Shown here one piece after another: positions 50,263-62,049 of a stretch of 64,000 bases of DNA. The notes below the pieces were generated by a model. It saw only the letters and a program-made list of their open reading frames with translations. It searched no databases and had not been told where the DNA came from. This DNA is from Pyricularia pennisetigena. Lineage: Eukaryota; Ascomycota; Sordariomycetes; Magnaporthales; Pyriculariaceae. The first letter of the stretch is position 1; each line of letters begins with the position of its first letter. A program made the translations under genes and the position numbers. Where the stretch lies: positions 2,776,176 to 2,840,175 of the forward strand of contig NC_043742.1 in assembly GCF_004337985.1 (NCBI RefSeq), given 5' to 3'.

Positions 50263-50824
50263 TATAATAATTATTACTATTGGGATCCGGTTAAATGGAT
50301 TTATTATTCGTGGTTAATGGGGTATTATAATAACGGTTATTATTAAAAATTTTTTTGCTGGATTTATAATTGGCGGTGGATGGAAGATATGGTTTATTTG
50401 GCCAAAAAAATGGATAGGAAACGGGTTATTTATGCGGAGGATTTTGGAGGAAATTATACCTCGTTTTTTATTTTAAGCCAAATTTACGATTATTATTTGT
50501 TTATTTATATTTACTAGTTTTGCGGACGTTATTTTGCCTCCGTTATTCGCGGGTAAAATTACCGTTATTCGTCCATTAATTCCATTTTATAATGGAACGA
50601 TTTCTGCTTTTAACCCCTTTAGTTTGCGTAATTTGCCTTTTATTATTTTAAATTTTATACGCCTTTTTCGTCGGATTTTTCGTATATTCCGTCCAGCAAA
50701 TTTCCTTCGGTATTAATTATACCATTAATATTTAAACCGTTTATCCAGCTATATCCCTCCTTTGGATTTCCCCTGTTTTTTTAATATCCGCCTGAAATAA
50801 TACGTTATTAGGGCGTACGATGTT

Positions 50825-53500
50825 TTAATTAAATACCTCCAATTTATCGTTTATTAGCTTTTTCAAACCCAGGTATAATAAACTAGGGCCGTCGAAGTCG
50901 AAATTGGGTAATATTTCGGCCTTTTCGTTTCCCCAGCTATTTTGGAGTAATAAATGCGTATAATGGATTATATCCTGGTTGGTTAATATTATATGGTATT
51001 TATTATTAATACGTATACGTGCGATATTTTCCAATGGTTTGCGCACCGTAATTGCGATTGGCCCTATCGTTGCACAATTTAGGAATGTTTTTCGCAAATC
51101 GTTCGTAAAATTGCGGTTATTTTTGATATTTATAACGAAACCCCTATTAATATATTTAATTGCTAGGTTTACCGGTTTAAATCCATTCCCGGCCGGGGTA
51201 CATTTTACGAACGCTAATTTTAAAATCCCGGTGCGCAGCGGTTAATTTGTGATTTTTGGTCGTAATAACCAGGTTAAATATAGCATTTTAGGGCTATAGT
51301 TTTTTATTTTGCAACCGTAAAAATATAGGACCAATTGCGGTATTATAATTTCCAATACGCCGTAATTTCCTTAGTGGAACGCGTTTATTATTATTTATAA
51401 AAAGTTAATTATTTGCAAATAACGGCGTTGCGTGCGGAAGGCGATATTAATTTTGGGTTTTATATCCCATAATCCAATACCCATAAAACCGTTAATATAG
51501 CCAGCGAATATATTACTATAAACATGGCTTACCGCGGAAATATATATATTATATAATATATCGGTAAAAGTTTTTTTTAAAACGTTTTTAAAAATTTAAT
51601 TTTTGTTTAATAATCCGTTTTGGATTAAAATAGCAATTATAATGTATAAAATGCGGGACCGGAATACATTTTATAAAAACCGTAAAACGTGGTAAAACTC
51701 CTTTTTATTTTTTTGAAATTGGTTGTATTTCTTCAACCCTATTATATTTATAAATATAATAAGGGCGTAATATTACCACAATTGGTTAATAGCATTAAAT
51801 TCGATATGAAAAAACGTTGGTACGGGTAATATTTATTATTTTCTGTTAAAAGGGTGGGATAATTCGATATAAATTCCTTAAATAATACGGATATATAACG
51901 TTGTTTTTTAATCCCCACAAACGAGGAGCAGGACGGAAAAATAGTCGAAATGGTCGGGTAATAGGTTTAAAAAACGTTTAAAAAAGATTTCGTGGATTTG
52001 GATAATTCCTGCGTATTCTTTTGCGTTTTCGGTAATGGCGGGGGTTTGGATAAAATAGGAGGCTAATGTGATTCGTGCGAAAATAGGCTATTATGGGATT
52101 ATTCCAGGCGTATATAGGCGGTTGGGGAATAAAAAACCACAAATTTGGTGCTTTCGTAATAGGTGTCCGGATATTGTAAAAAGGCGGGCGTTTGCAACCA
52201 TTTTTGGGGGAAAGGTACGGTGGCGTACCATTGGGATTACGTATATTGTTTAAATCCTGGTATTAATATAAGAAAATACGATATTAAATTTTGCATTCGG
52301 TTACGTTTTCTATATTTGAAATCCTATATTTTATCCAAAAAATTGAAATTGTTATATACGAAAAATAATATTAGGTTACGAACGATCCTTTTTAAATTTG
52401 TTTATATATTAATATATATATATATATATATAAATGTAAGAAATTATTATTGCTATTTGCTGTAAAAGCTAAATATAAATATGGATATTGTTAACAACGT
52501 ATTCGGGTAACGGCGACAAATTGTTGGGTTTACCGTTTAATAATTTTATAAAATAAATATATTCTAAACCCGGATAATGTATTTACAATACGTCGTGGAA
52601 TTCCATTATTTATAAAGTATAATGCGAATGCGCGTAACAAATATTTTTTTTGAGGGGGAATATCCAAGGGTTAAAATCGCCAATATTAATATAACGCGTT
52701 AACTTTTTAACGTTGGGGGGTTTATGGTTTTTAAAAAGGTATTTAATTCCAGGTATACCACGTTCGAAATTTGTAACGATGGATAAAACGGGCTGTGGCC
52801 CCGGGAATATAATAATAGTAAAAATATAAACTTATATAATATTAGCGTTTTGGACGGGACTTTTTAGGTAAACGTATCGAATATTTGTTTAAATTGATTT
52901 ATATCGTTTACGTTTTTGGCGGAACAATTTTTTATTCCCGAAAATTGGAAATCTATAAACTCGAACCGGTTAAAAAAACGTAAATATTATATTAATTGTT
53001 GCAATTCCCTGCGTAAAAAGTCGGTTTTAATAGGCGTAGGAAATTTATTATTAAAACGGTATTTAACCCTATTAACCCGTAATCATTTTCGGATTTAAGG
53101 GTTTTATAATGCTTTTTTAAAAAAAAAATATTCGCGATAAGGCAGGTCGGGTAATTTCGTAAAAATTTGCCGTTATTACCTAAACGTGGATAAATTGCGT
53201 AAAATTGGTGCGTCGGTAACGTTTACGCCAAAATTTGGTAATATCGCGAATAAATTTGGTTTCGGTGTTTATTTCCGTTTCGGATTCGGATTTTTTCGGT
53301 AATTGTTTTTAATCGATTAAAAAGGGTTTAAATTCCCATTTATTTTCGAACATAAAATGAAACAATAATAATTAAAATAACGATAAAAACGAAAATAATT
53401 GCGATATCGATGGAGGTAATAGGGTTAGGTCGGACGTAAAATATTAGGTTGCAGGTTGCGCGGATAGGAATATTTTTTCGGGTATATTTATTAATATTAT
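50825..53500 (-). pseudogene. Unrecognised leftward gene relic at right end of large element
   Basis: The minus-strand frame 51097-50825 is open (MRKTFLNCATIGPIAITVRK...IHYTHLLLQNSWGNEKAEIL). Around 53000 the minus strand reads FEFIDFQFSGIKNCSAKNVN. The 3' part of the large element's second copy (28567-29300) corresponds to 52805-53500, so the sequence is conserved as a unit. The family is unknown. It is convergent with the plus-strand relics, meeting at about 50.3-50.8 kb. Confidence 0.4.
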
Positions 53501-53671
53501 TGGAAATTTGTTTTCCATTGTTAAATTCGGGTTTTATTTGTTTTAATAATATATTGAATAAAGGTTAATATACGTAAATATATGGTATAGTAATAAAATC
53601 TTTTTATTTTTTTGTGTGTCGGGGGGAATGGTGGTTGGCGATATCGCAGTATTGGGTGTTTTGTTGGTAGT

Positions 53672-53830
53672 ACCGCTATAAACGGCGAAATGCGACAAAA
53701 TGTTTTCAAATTAGAACGAACGCGATTTTTTCGGCCAATGTAATTGGTCGAAAAGCCATGTGGCTAAAAGGTACATGGAGCGCTCGGTCCCCACTGCGAA
53801 ACAGGGGGGTTTAGTTTGAGCACTGAGACT
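53672..53830 (-). repeat. Right terminal repeat of the large DNA element
   Basis: The reverse complement begins AGTCTCAGTGCTCAAACTAA and continues through GGGGACCGAGCGCTCCATGT. It matches the left terminus at 39213-39366 over about 150 bp, with mainly C/T and G/A differences. Confidence 0.78.
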
Positions 53831-54068
53831 ACAAAGTGCGTGCAATTATTGTGGGAGATAGATAACGTCGGGTACCCCCTGATGGCCACCCCCCCTGTTG
53901 GCCACCCAAAAATAACAACACTTTTATTTTTATCCTCCAACTTCTATTATAAATATTTCGACGAATTTTTCATTTTCAGACTTACTTTTTTCTAATTTTG
54001 ATTTTCTAATTTCAAATAAGGCAATATACCGAGAAACGGCTTATTTCCAACATTAAAAACGTCAATAA

Positions 54069-56182
54069 TGGCGGATCAATTGCAAAAACCTCGCGAAAAT
54101 GGGGTATACTTAAAAATACACTTCGTCACCGTTTTAAAGGTTCTCAACCTTATAAATAAGCACAAAATATTTTCAAAAGCTTTATATTAGAAAGGAAAAA
54201 CAATTAAGTAATTGAATATTTACCCAAACAATTTTAGGCTTTCCACCAACGTTTTGAAAGCTACGTTTTTTTGCAAAACGGATTTTTTAGGCCGCCGGTA
54301 AAACCCAAAACCTTGGAAAACGTTGGATAACCCGCTTTTTTGGCTCGTTATCCAATCCTAAAAACGCAAAAGCCCCGTCGAATAGAAAAGGCCCGGGTTA
54401 ATGGGGTTATTACGGAAATAATTAAATTATGGTGGTATTATATTATTAACGCCGTTACTAACGATATTCAACCCAAAAATCTGTTAAATATAGACGAAAC
54501 CGGTATAATGGAGGGTAAAGGATTTAATGGCTTAATATTAGGTTTTGTTAATTATATGCGTTGTTAAGCATGTAATGGGTCCACTTTTATTTGTATATAA
54601 GCCACAATAGATAGTGCGGAAATGGGGCTGCTAAGGTTGTCAAATTTTGTGTTATATTTTGTGTGTTGCAGGAGTTGCGATTCAAAGTCAGCGAGTGGGG
54701 TTTCACCCTGTACCGGGTTCATCACCCACCCTGCACTTACGAGTCAGCTACCCTGTACCGGGTTGAAATTTTCACCAAATTAACAAGTTAGTGCGAACCC
54801 AGAAATGGTTTGTATGGAAATGAGGGTGTTTTTTTAACAACGCATATAAAATAATTTTTCGGAAAATCGTGTGCGGTACCGGAATCCTTTGCGGGGTACG
54901 GACCCCCATTTCGATGTCGGAGAGTATGTAAGGGAGACAAAGCAAAATCTCCCCCACCGATGAATTAAATTTATTAATCCCAAAATTAGTGAATTTAATG
55001 TATATAAACCCTGTAATTACAGGTTTTTACAACGCAATTAGCACCACGCCGCACCTAGGTTAATGCCTAACCCCCTCTTAGGAACCCATATTGTTAGCAG
55101 GTTTTAATGGAATCCGGCCGTTATATCGAAAAAACCCGGAACGCGGGGTTAGACGATTATAATCGCGTATATATTGGTTACGGGTATTATTATACCTCCT
55201 TTCGTTATATTTAAAAAAAAAAAACGTACAACAATAATGGTTTCCAACGGATTTAAACCTTTTCGATAATTGGCAGTTTTATGCAACCGAAAACGGGTGA
55301 ATAAATAGCGAAACGGTTATCGAATAGTTAAAAAGAAAATTTATTCCGTATATTTAACTTAATACCCCTAAAAAACGGTTGTTAGTTCTCGACAGTTATG
55401 GATTATATATAACGGACGAATCTTTGTTTTTTTTATTCGTAACATAATATTGAATTCGTATATTTACCCCTTTATTTGTTATACGTATTCCAATTAATGG
55501 ATTTATTGGTTTTTAGGCCGTTAAAAAAGGCTTATCGACGTTAATTTGGATTTGTTAATCAATTTTGTTATTAAAAAATTATTGGAAAACGAAATTGCCT
55601 TTTTTATTAAAATATAATTAAGTTAAAACTATTTACAGCAAAAAATATTTAACTTGGGTGGCGTATAACGGGTTTATAACCGGTAAATTTGGTTAAACCA
55701 TTTTTGAACCCTTTTTGATTAAGAAAATAGCAGCGCCACTGTTATAAAAAATAAGAATCACGGTTCATAAAAGGATAAAATACCGGAAAAACTAACCCAA
55801 AAAATTAATAACCCGTTTTTATTTATTTGGAAAACCCCCAAAACGACCCAAAATATTCGATTTTAATTGCAAAAACTTTCCCAATTTAATAAAACCAACG
55901 CTATTTCACTTTTTTACTTGCGAAAGTCCAAAAAAATATCGAAACCAAAAATATATTTTTGGTTAACGTGAAGCAAAAAAATAATTTATTGGAAGCATAA
56001 TTGGAGGTAATATGGCCGGCGAAAGGAAAAAGGGTAGTTCCGGATCCAAACGAGGTTTTGGTTTATAAATAAAAAATTGTTGGATTGCAGGAAAATAATA
56101 TAAAAAATCTGGAGCTTTTAGCTGATGAAAAAAAGGTTAATAAACCGGAACAGCCTGAAAACGATTATTTGTTTGTGCGTTA
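54069..56182 (+). pseudogene. Fot/Pot transposase relic (interrupted by solo LTR)
   Basis: The N-terminal psq-type helix-turn-helix reads GGSIAKTSRKWGILKNTLRH at about 54070-54130. A CENP-B-like second HTH region ends RYPILKTQKPRRIEKARVN near 54390. The DDE block NLLNIDETGIMEG at about 54480-54520 contains the first catalytic Asp. After the LTR, LLVLDSYGLYITDE near 55390 is the degenerate second-Asp block (family form DGHxSH), and a VKKGLS region near 55520 corresponds to 'PLKKAY'. The tail VVPDPNEVLVYK near 56040 is the conserved basic end. Stops at former Trp and Gln codons inactivate it. Confidence 0.88.
54546..55099 (+). repeat. Solo family-A LTR inside Fot/Pot transposase, duplication GGTTT
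   Basis: This 554-bp LTR runs from TGTTAATTATATGCG to TTGTTAGCA. It is flanked by GGTTT at 54541-54545 and 55100-55104. It interrupts the transposase just after the first catalytic block, and removing it joins the reading frame region. Confidence 0.95.
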
Positions 56183-56291
56183 ATAGTTTTGTATTTAAAT
56201 TAGTTTATAAAAGTACGTATTTCGTTGTTAGATTTCTAGGTGTGGCCAACAGGGGAGGGGGGGGGTGGCTATCACGGGGTACCCGACGTTA

Positions 56292-56894
56292 TATTATTAC
56301 CCGTTTTATAATTTAGAACTCATAATTTACTATATACTCATAACATTTTAAATCGAATTCCAAAAAAATAAAAATCGGGTTTTGTCCAAAAGCCTAATAT
56401 TTCGTCGGAAAACGCCCAGTAAAGACAAAACCAGTACTGTTAAATAGCCAATTTTCGGTTTAATAGACGTACTAATTTTGGCTTTTATTGAATTATCTGT
56501 CAAATAGTTATAAAAGATTAAACCACAACGTTGGAGTGACCACTTCCGGGTCATGTCCACTTGTGGGTCACCCACTGTAGTCTGAGCACCGAGACGACAA
56601 TTAATGCCTGTGACAGTATATTCTTTGTTCTTTGTCCCTAACCCCGGCTCCCCCGCGTCATCGTTGTGCCTTAAAAGGCAGGTGATACTAAACAATAAGA
56701 GTTAGACTTTGTGACCAAATTTGGTCTTGTTGTTCCCGGATTAGGAAGGGCAACCTTAGCTGAGAAGATGTGGCAATTTCATCACTCCACCGTCTCTTTT
56801 GATGCCAAACAGTCCACATCACCCCTTACTGTGTGCCGATCAAGATTTTCAGCTTGAACCATCGGGTGAAGAGCCAATCCTGTTTTATCAGCCG
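56292..56894. other. Transition from transposon DNA to genic DNA
   Basis: AT-rich DNA continues to about 56530. A terminal-repeat-like end AGTCTGAGCACCGAGAC sits at about 56577-56593, resembling the outermost bases of the large-element termini. Beyond about 56600 the base composition becomes balanced. The region should include the 3' end of the dehydrogenase transcript. No gene is seen. Confidence 0.55.
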
Positions 56895-58189
56895 TTATGT
56901 CAGCCCTGGCGCCCGATGTAGAAGAAACAGAGAGTTGAGCAGGCTAGCCAGAAGGCTGCACAGAACAAGCAAAAATAGATTGAACTTGCTCACCCATATT
57001 GTTCGCGGGAAAAATGTATCCAACGTCCAAATGAGACCTGTCGCATTTCCGTGCCAAAACCACGCAGGCAGCGACTGCCTCTGCACCATAGCCACAACGC
57101 CGCGGGCGTAGTCGTCGGGTGACATGGCATCGGGCGTGCGGTTTACATGGTCCCTGAACAGCTGCGCCAGCGGTGCGTATACGGAGTCCTCGGGGAGGGC
57201 GCGATTGTCGCAAGCATCGCTCTTGAGGATGTTGGTTGCAACCTCTCCTGAGATGATATTGACAACGTGTACGCTGTTGTAGTCTGTTTAGCTTTGTTTT
57301 GGACCCAATCTGCCAGCTAGGGGAGACCACGACAATGCGAAACAACATACCCAAAAGGCCTCATCTCCACTCGTAGCGTGTTCCCCCAGTGGTGCAGGGC
57401 TGCCTTGGTGGCATTGTACGATGCGCCAAACACATAAGGGCACACGCCTCCGATGGAGCCAATGTTGACGACTACGCCGCGCGGGGCGGCGATGAGCATG
57501 CGGTGTAGGTGGTGCACAAGCCGCATGGGCCCAAACACGTTGACGGCAAACATCTTTTCGACTTGCCTCAGGTCCGTGTCCGCCGCTGTCATGGTGTAGC
57601 CTGGGAGAGTTGCGTTTCAGGGGGTTTTGCGTAGAATCCATCCGCGGTCAGTGAGGCTCGTTTAGGCAGCAACAAAAAGGGTCAGGAGACGTGGATAGGG
57701 GGAGGAACCATCATAGTAGGACTGATGGCTATGCTGGGTTTGAGTCACTCACATATTCCCCTATCAACATGTGAATGGATTAAGGTAGCGTGAGCTCAAA
57801 GGACGTTGTAACTGGCCAGCAGGCCTTGTCTAGACTAATTCAGAACGACAAACTAACGCATTGTTAACCAGCACGTCAAGTGTATCCCCTACTATCTCCT
57901 CCAGGGAGTTCCTGAAAGGAACCATCTGCTCCTCCTTGGTGACGTCGAGATCTATAACATGGATTCTCGCATGCTCCAGATGGGCTCGAGACTCGTGGGG
58001 CAGCAGGGTGGCGACGACGACGAAGCCGTTCTGGACAAAGTTGTTGGCCAGCGCGTGGCCAATGCCTCCATCGCCGCAGCTGTTGAACGCTTGATTTTAG
58101 CTCACTGGTCATGCCTCAAACGCTCCAAAGAGACTTTTCTAGCCTTCTTACCCGGTGATGAGGGCGAATTTTTCTTTTCCGGGGCCCAT
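56895..58189 (-). CDS. AYR1-like short-chain dehydrogenase/reductase, four exons
   Basis: Exons 58189-58152, 58079-57850, 57600-57351 and 57273-56895 join to 298 residues. The Rossmann motif TGCGDGGIG is at residues 12-20. NNA (85-87) lacks the usual following Gly. Catalytic Asn110, Ser138, Tyr151 and Lys155 (YNATK) are all present. The C-terminus has a hydrophobic segment (about 265-290), as in 1-acyl-dihydroxyacetone-phosphate reductase-like enzymes of lipid droplets and ER. Introns 1 and 3 have good GTAAGA/GTATGT donors. Intron 2 (57849-57601, 249 nt) is the weak point: its donor GTCGTT is poor, though it yields ...LVCYTMTAAD in frame. It is NADPH-dependent by family; substrate is uncertain. 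Confidence 0.8.
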
Positions 58190-61100
58190 TGTCTTGCACA
58201 TTTGCTGATGTTTACTTTGGGTGCGGTGGGTGTCCTTTGCTGGGGTTCTTGCTTTTGTACCGATTTTTCTTTCTCTCTCTTTCTTTGCCGATGCTCTCGC
58301 CAGGTTACAGTCTTTCAACTATTTGGAGAAGCGAGCGCATAGGCTGTAGAGAGCGTCTCCAATCATGCAAACTGTCGACATAATGCAAAATCATCCGACA
58401 TCGGAGTCAAGCGGTTGGATTCGTCTCCCGCAAAAATTCCCCTATTTACCCCCACTATGCTGACCACCATCTCTCTAATCCTTTTTTTATTGAATTTCGC
58501 TCGACTATCTTGATTCCGCTTTTGGTGTTTCCACGCAAAATGGCTGTGCACACAGTATTCAGTTTCCCGAGTCCCACGACCTTGACCGTTGTCCTGGCGG
58601 CGGGTGGGGGAAACCTTTTCTTGTTTTTTTTTTTTTTTATTTTTTTTTTTTTTTTTGGCCATGTTAGCGCCGCACCATAATCAGTTTTCGAGGCGGTCCG
58701 CGCCGCAGGAGCGCCTTAATCCCGCCGACGCAACCTGGTCACCCCAGGCCGTGGGTGTAACCATCACATCAAATGCACACGCCTCATTCACATCTTTTCC
58801 GACGCCCCTTATAATACCTGGATGGTGCTTGCTCACGTTTGTTTGGAACTCTCGTTTGGGCCTCCAATCACATGGCGTGTTAAGGTTAAGGGTATCTACT
58901 GCCGTTCCGTCTGACGCCAAGTCCATCCTGCAATTAATCTACTTCAGCGATCCTAGGTCGGTCGCCGTACGCCCATGTAGTGCACCTGACGCACGCAGCC
59001 TGGTAGCAGCAGACTGCAGATGTGGAAGGGCTCGAGAAAGATGGAACCCGTTTTGGAAACATCCCGTCGGCTTTATGATAGCCCCCGGACAGAACCATGC
59101 AAGATTGATCAGCTTCCCAATCAAATTCCCAATAGCCTGACCAGGCTAGAATGGGCACACCGCAGCCTCGGGGCGCAAGCCCCAATTTGTGCCGTGATAT
59201 GGCCGCTAACTCCGCCCATTGCCGAGAGTATCTAGACGGTTCTGAAACTACCCCGTCCTCTGCCTGTTGATTGTTGCGATCCGGTTGGACGGTGAACGAA
59301 CTGGCAAACTTAGGATATGCATGCGGTACTGCATGTCGACGTCAAAATAGTTATCTCGAGAACTTGCGATTGACCATTGATAGGCCGATAGGAAAGAAGC
59401 CGCATCTAAATTGTCTTCACCGTTCTGCATGTGTCCATGGTTGGCATTCTTTTTTTTTTGATTTGCAATCGGCGGACGGTCACAATTGTTAGTGAGACAA
59501 ATATGTGCGCAGGTTGATTGTCGACGCGAAATGCAGTAAACAGAAACTTTGGTTTGCCATAGCAATGGTCGTCATGTGGACTCTTGAGCAACATGTAATC
59601 GCCGTCTACAGCACGGTTCGGATTGACTTGTTCTCGGACTTGCGGCTCACTCTGTATTGTTCAACTTTTGCCGAGCTGTAAACAAGAACTTCGCCAAAAA
59701 GAAAACTCGAAGGACGATGCTGAAATGCGAGCTATCTCATATTATTGCTTCCCGCTCTGGTCAGACTAGCAGGCAGCTTGACATTCGAAACCACCATCCG
59801 CAAACTTCGGCCTTTGACTATCTGCCGGCTCAAGCATCACCGCGTTCGACAGCCCCCGCTGGTGGATATAATCACTGCATGGAGCCGCATACACGCTGCT
59901 GTGCATCCTGTCAGGAACTTTTGGCCAGTTTCTTTTGCGGGCCATCGCTGCACAAGACCCCGTATTTGAACTGTCTCAAACTTTGTGTTTCTGGCCAAGA
60001 TTTGAGGAACTGCAAACATACATGCGTGAGTCGCCTCGATGGAGTCGACATTGGCATTGAGAAAGCTAGAAACAGTTGCAAGATGGAGTTTGTGCTCAGT
60101 GTTCACTAACGATTTGACGCAGGCTTGGGAGCAAGGATCTGACAGGTTTGAGTTGGCAACATGAGGTAGGTCTCTCCAAACCCAGCAAACGATAGCTAGT
60201 CTCTTACGACCAACAATCATCAGAAGCAATCAAGAGCACATTGCTTGCCGATGTACTCGGCCCAAAGATATTTATGGCCTGATCAGCGACAACTTCATCG
60301 CCTTGGAAGTTACACTGACCAACAAACCCGACTCGCGGTCATGTGTGATTCAAATCTGGCCTTAGTTTGGCGTATGAATTGGCGCGGGTTACAAACCTGT
60401 CGTCGTGGTGATTGTCGCGGTGCTCACATTTGCCCTACTGATCAAGCCCTTTGATTGAAAGCTCTCCTTAGGACAGCAACACGCCCAACAGCAGGCCTTG
60501 AGACAGAGACCGAGGTTGTGGCCGTCAGCGAAGCAAAAACATGTAATGTACCGGTTACTGCACTGTAGTGCAGTCGAACTTGTTCCTGTATATGCTGACT
60601 CTGAAGCTTCTGAGCCGTTGAGAACTACTCACTCGCCCACACCGGTGGAGAGAAAGGAAGAACAGCATTTAGCCGCCCTTGACGCGTTAGAAGCCATGAC
60701 GAACTTTGACGGGAGCGCGCGGCACACCTACCCGGAAGATCCGCCAATACACTGCTTAGGGTGTTCCTCGCACCTCAGCTGTGGGCTATGAATGACCAGG
60801 CCCACGCAGGGGTCAAGGGCCGCGTACCCGGACTCGCCGTCGCATACTTGGAAGGACTCTTCACTTTTGGGCTTCATTGCTGTGACGCAGAGACCAGGCA
60901 GGAGACGACTCAAAGGTGACCGGTCGGGCTAGCAGGGACAGGGGACAACCGGGAAACGCACGTCGGGAACTCCCCTCGGGCGCGCGTCGACCACGTCGGC
61001 AGGGACGACACGGTAGAGCACACATACGGACACGATTGCTTGCAGCTGCGGCTACAGCTAGTATTCCAGGCAAAGGTTTTTCGTGCCTTATCCGCTTCGC

Positions 61101-62049
61101 CAAACAGGACAAGTAGAGCGGCGCAGGGCCAAAGATGAGGCGGCTGAAGGATCCAGCCAGGCACGAAGCTCCTGCCGCCACTCGTTTGTTCCACACGAGT
61201 CCTTAATGTCTGATCCTTTAGGCTCATCTCACGTAGGGCTGAGCCGCTAGGTGAGCCGGAGAAAAACAAAACAGCAAATCAGAGGTGAGATTCCAAGTAA
61301 CTATTAACCGCTGAGCCCTTTGGAGCTAGCTGTTCCACCTCCCTTCCCGACCCTCCCTCACCTTGCTGCCCCTTTGTCAGGAACCCAATCCTACCTTTTG
61401 CTTGTACCCTTTTTTTGGTCTGCATGTGACTTGTTTCAACCGAATAGCCGCGGATTTGCTCCATGTAGACATCATGGAAACATCCATCTGTTGGCTCTTT
61501 CCGGTCATCACGAGATGGAAACCCCAGACTCAGGTTCCTTCTTACTTCACAAGGCCACGTACCTCCGTATTTCCTGCCATCGTTGGTACATGCTCTCTCC
61601 ATCCAACTGACTCACAGCCTCATGACGGATCACTAGTTTGATTGAGCCGCACAGCCATGCCGCCTTTTTTTCGCCGAGATTGTCAGCCTTTTCCTGCCAG
61701 GATATCCGAATCTCAGCTGCTCAATCTCGAGGGAGGGAGGCCGAGATTAGAAGCTGTCATAGGCTCCCGGTGAGGAACATGTCAGAGCTGATACGGAAGA
61801 ACCTGGCCCAGCTGGCATCAGCAGACCGTGAGGTCGGTGACGGACCAAGATGCGAGGCGGAATGGCATTGGAACTTGTGTTGGCTGCCTAGAGCTATGAG
61901 GACTTTTGGTCCCTTGCTGTGTATAAAAAGGCTGCGAGCTGGCGACAACTATGGAGAGCTTTTTTTTTTGGGGGAGTTTTCAGATCATCAGCCTAACAAG
62001 CCAACACCCTGAGAAATATTCGAGCGCGCTGTTTGACACTTGAAGAAAC
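58190..62049. other. 3.9-kb intergenic region between divergent genes
   Basis: Several open frames occur on both strands here because the GC content is higher, but none shows a recognisable domain, splice structure or protein-like composition, so I call no gene. It holds a T-rich tract (about 58617-58657). It should contain the promoters of the dehydrogenase (left) and the FAD oxidase (right). A small unknown gene cannot be excluded. Confidence 0.55.
61922..61928 (+). promoter_or_regulatory. TATA box of the FAD oxidase gene
   Basis: TATAAAA lies 122 bases upstream of the ATG at 62050, within GTATAAAAAGGC. A 5' UTR of about 90-100 nt would follow, typical for ascomycete genes. Confidence 0.6.

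Larger units (their letters stand above)
39689..53830. mobile_element. Putative giant helicase-bearing DNA element (RIP-degraded)
   Basis: About 14.1 kb (13.6 kb without the nested solo LTR) of decayed coding DNA lies between related inverted termini. It carries a RecQ-like helicase and a SNF2-like helicase reading rightward, plus unrecognised relics rightward (44.0-46.5, 49.6-50.3 kb) and leftward (50.8-53.5 kb). Fragments of its interior recur at 7190-7770 and 28567-29557, which shows it is a repeated, mobile family. No matching target duplication was found, and the two ends carry different variants of the terminus. It could therefore be a composite of nested elements. The recombinase or transposase responsible was not recognised. 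Confidence 0.45.
53865..56289 (+). mobile_element. Fot/Pot (pogo-like Tc1/mariner) transposon with TA duplication
   Basis: The terminal inverted repeats begin ACGTCGGGTACCCC at 53865 and end GGGGTACCCGACGT at 56289. They extend through GGCCACCCCCCCTGTTGGCCACC-like arms of about 45 bp. TA lies at 53863-53864 and 56290-56291. Without the inserted LTR and its duplicated GGTTT it is 1866 bp, the usual size of Fot1/Pot2-type elements. The transposase inside is RIP-broken. Confidence 0.93.

Noticed and set aside
39689..53830. Starship-type element
   Set aside because: Size and fungal context suggested it, but I recognise no tyrosine recombinase captain gene, and the presence of long inverted termini does not fit.
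39204..53840. Target-site duplication for the large DNA element
   Set aside because: Flanks of the 39213 and 53830 termini show no convincing shared 2-9 bp repeat.
58589..61640. Multiple protein-coding frames in the intergenic region
   Set aside because: Overlapping frames on both strands with no domain, no splice signals of note and composition explained by higher GC; treated as chance.
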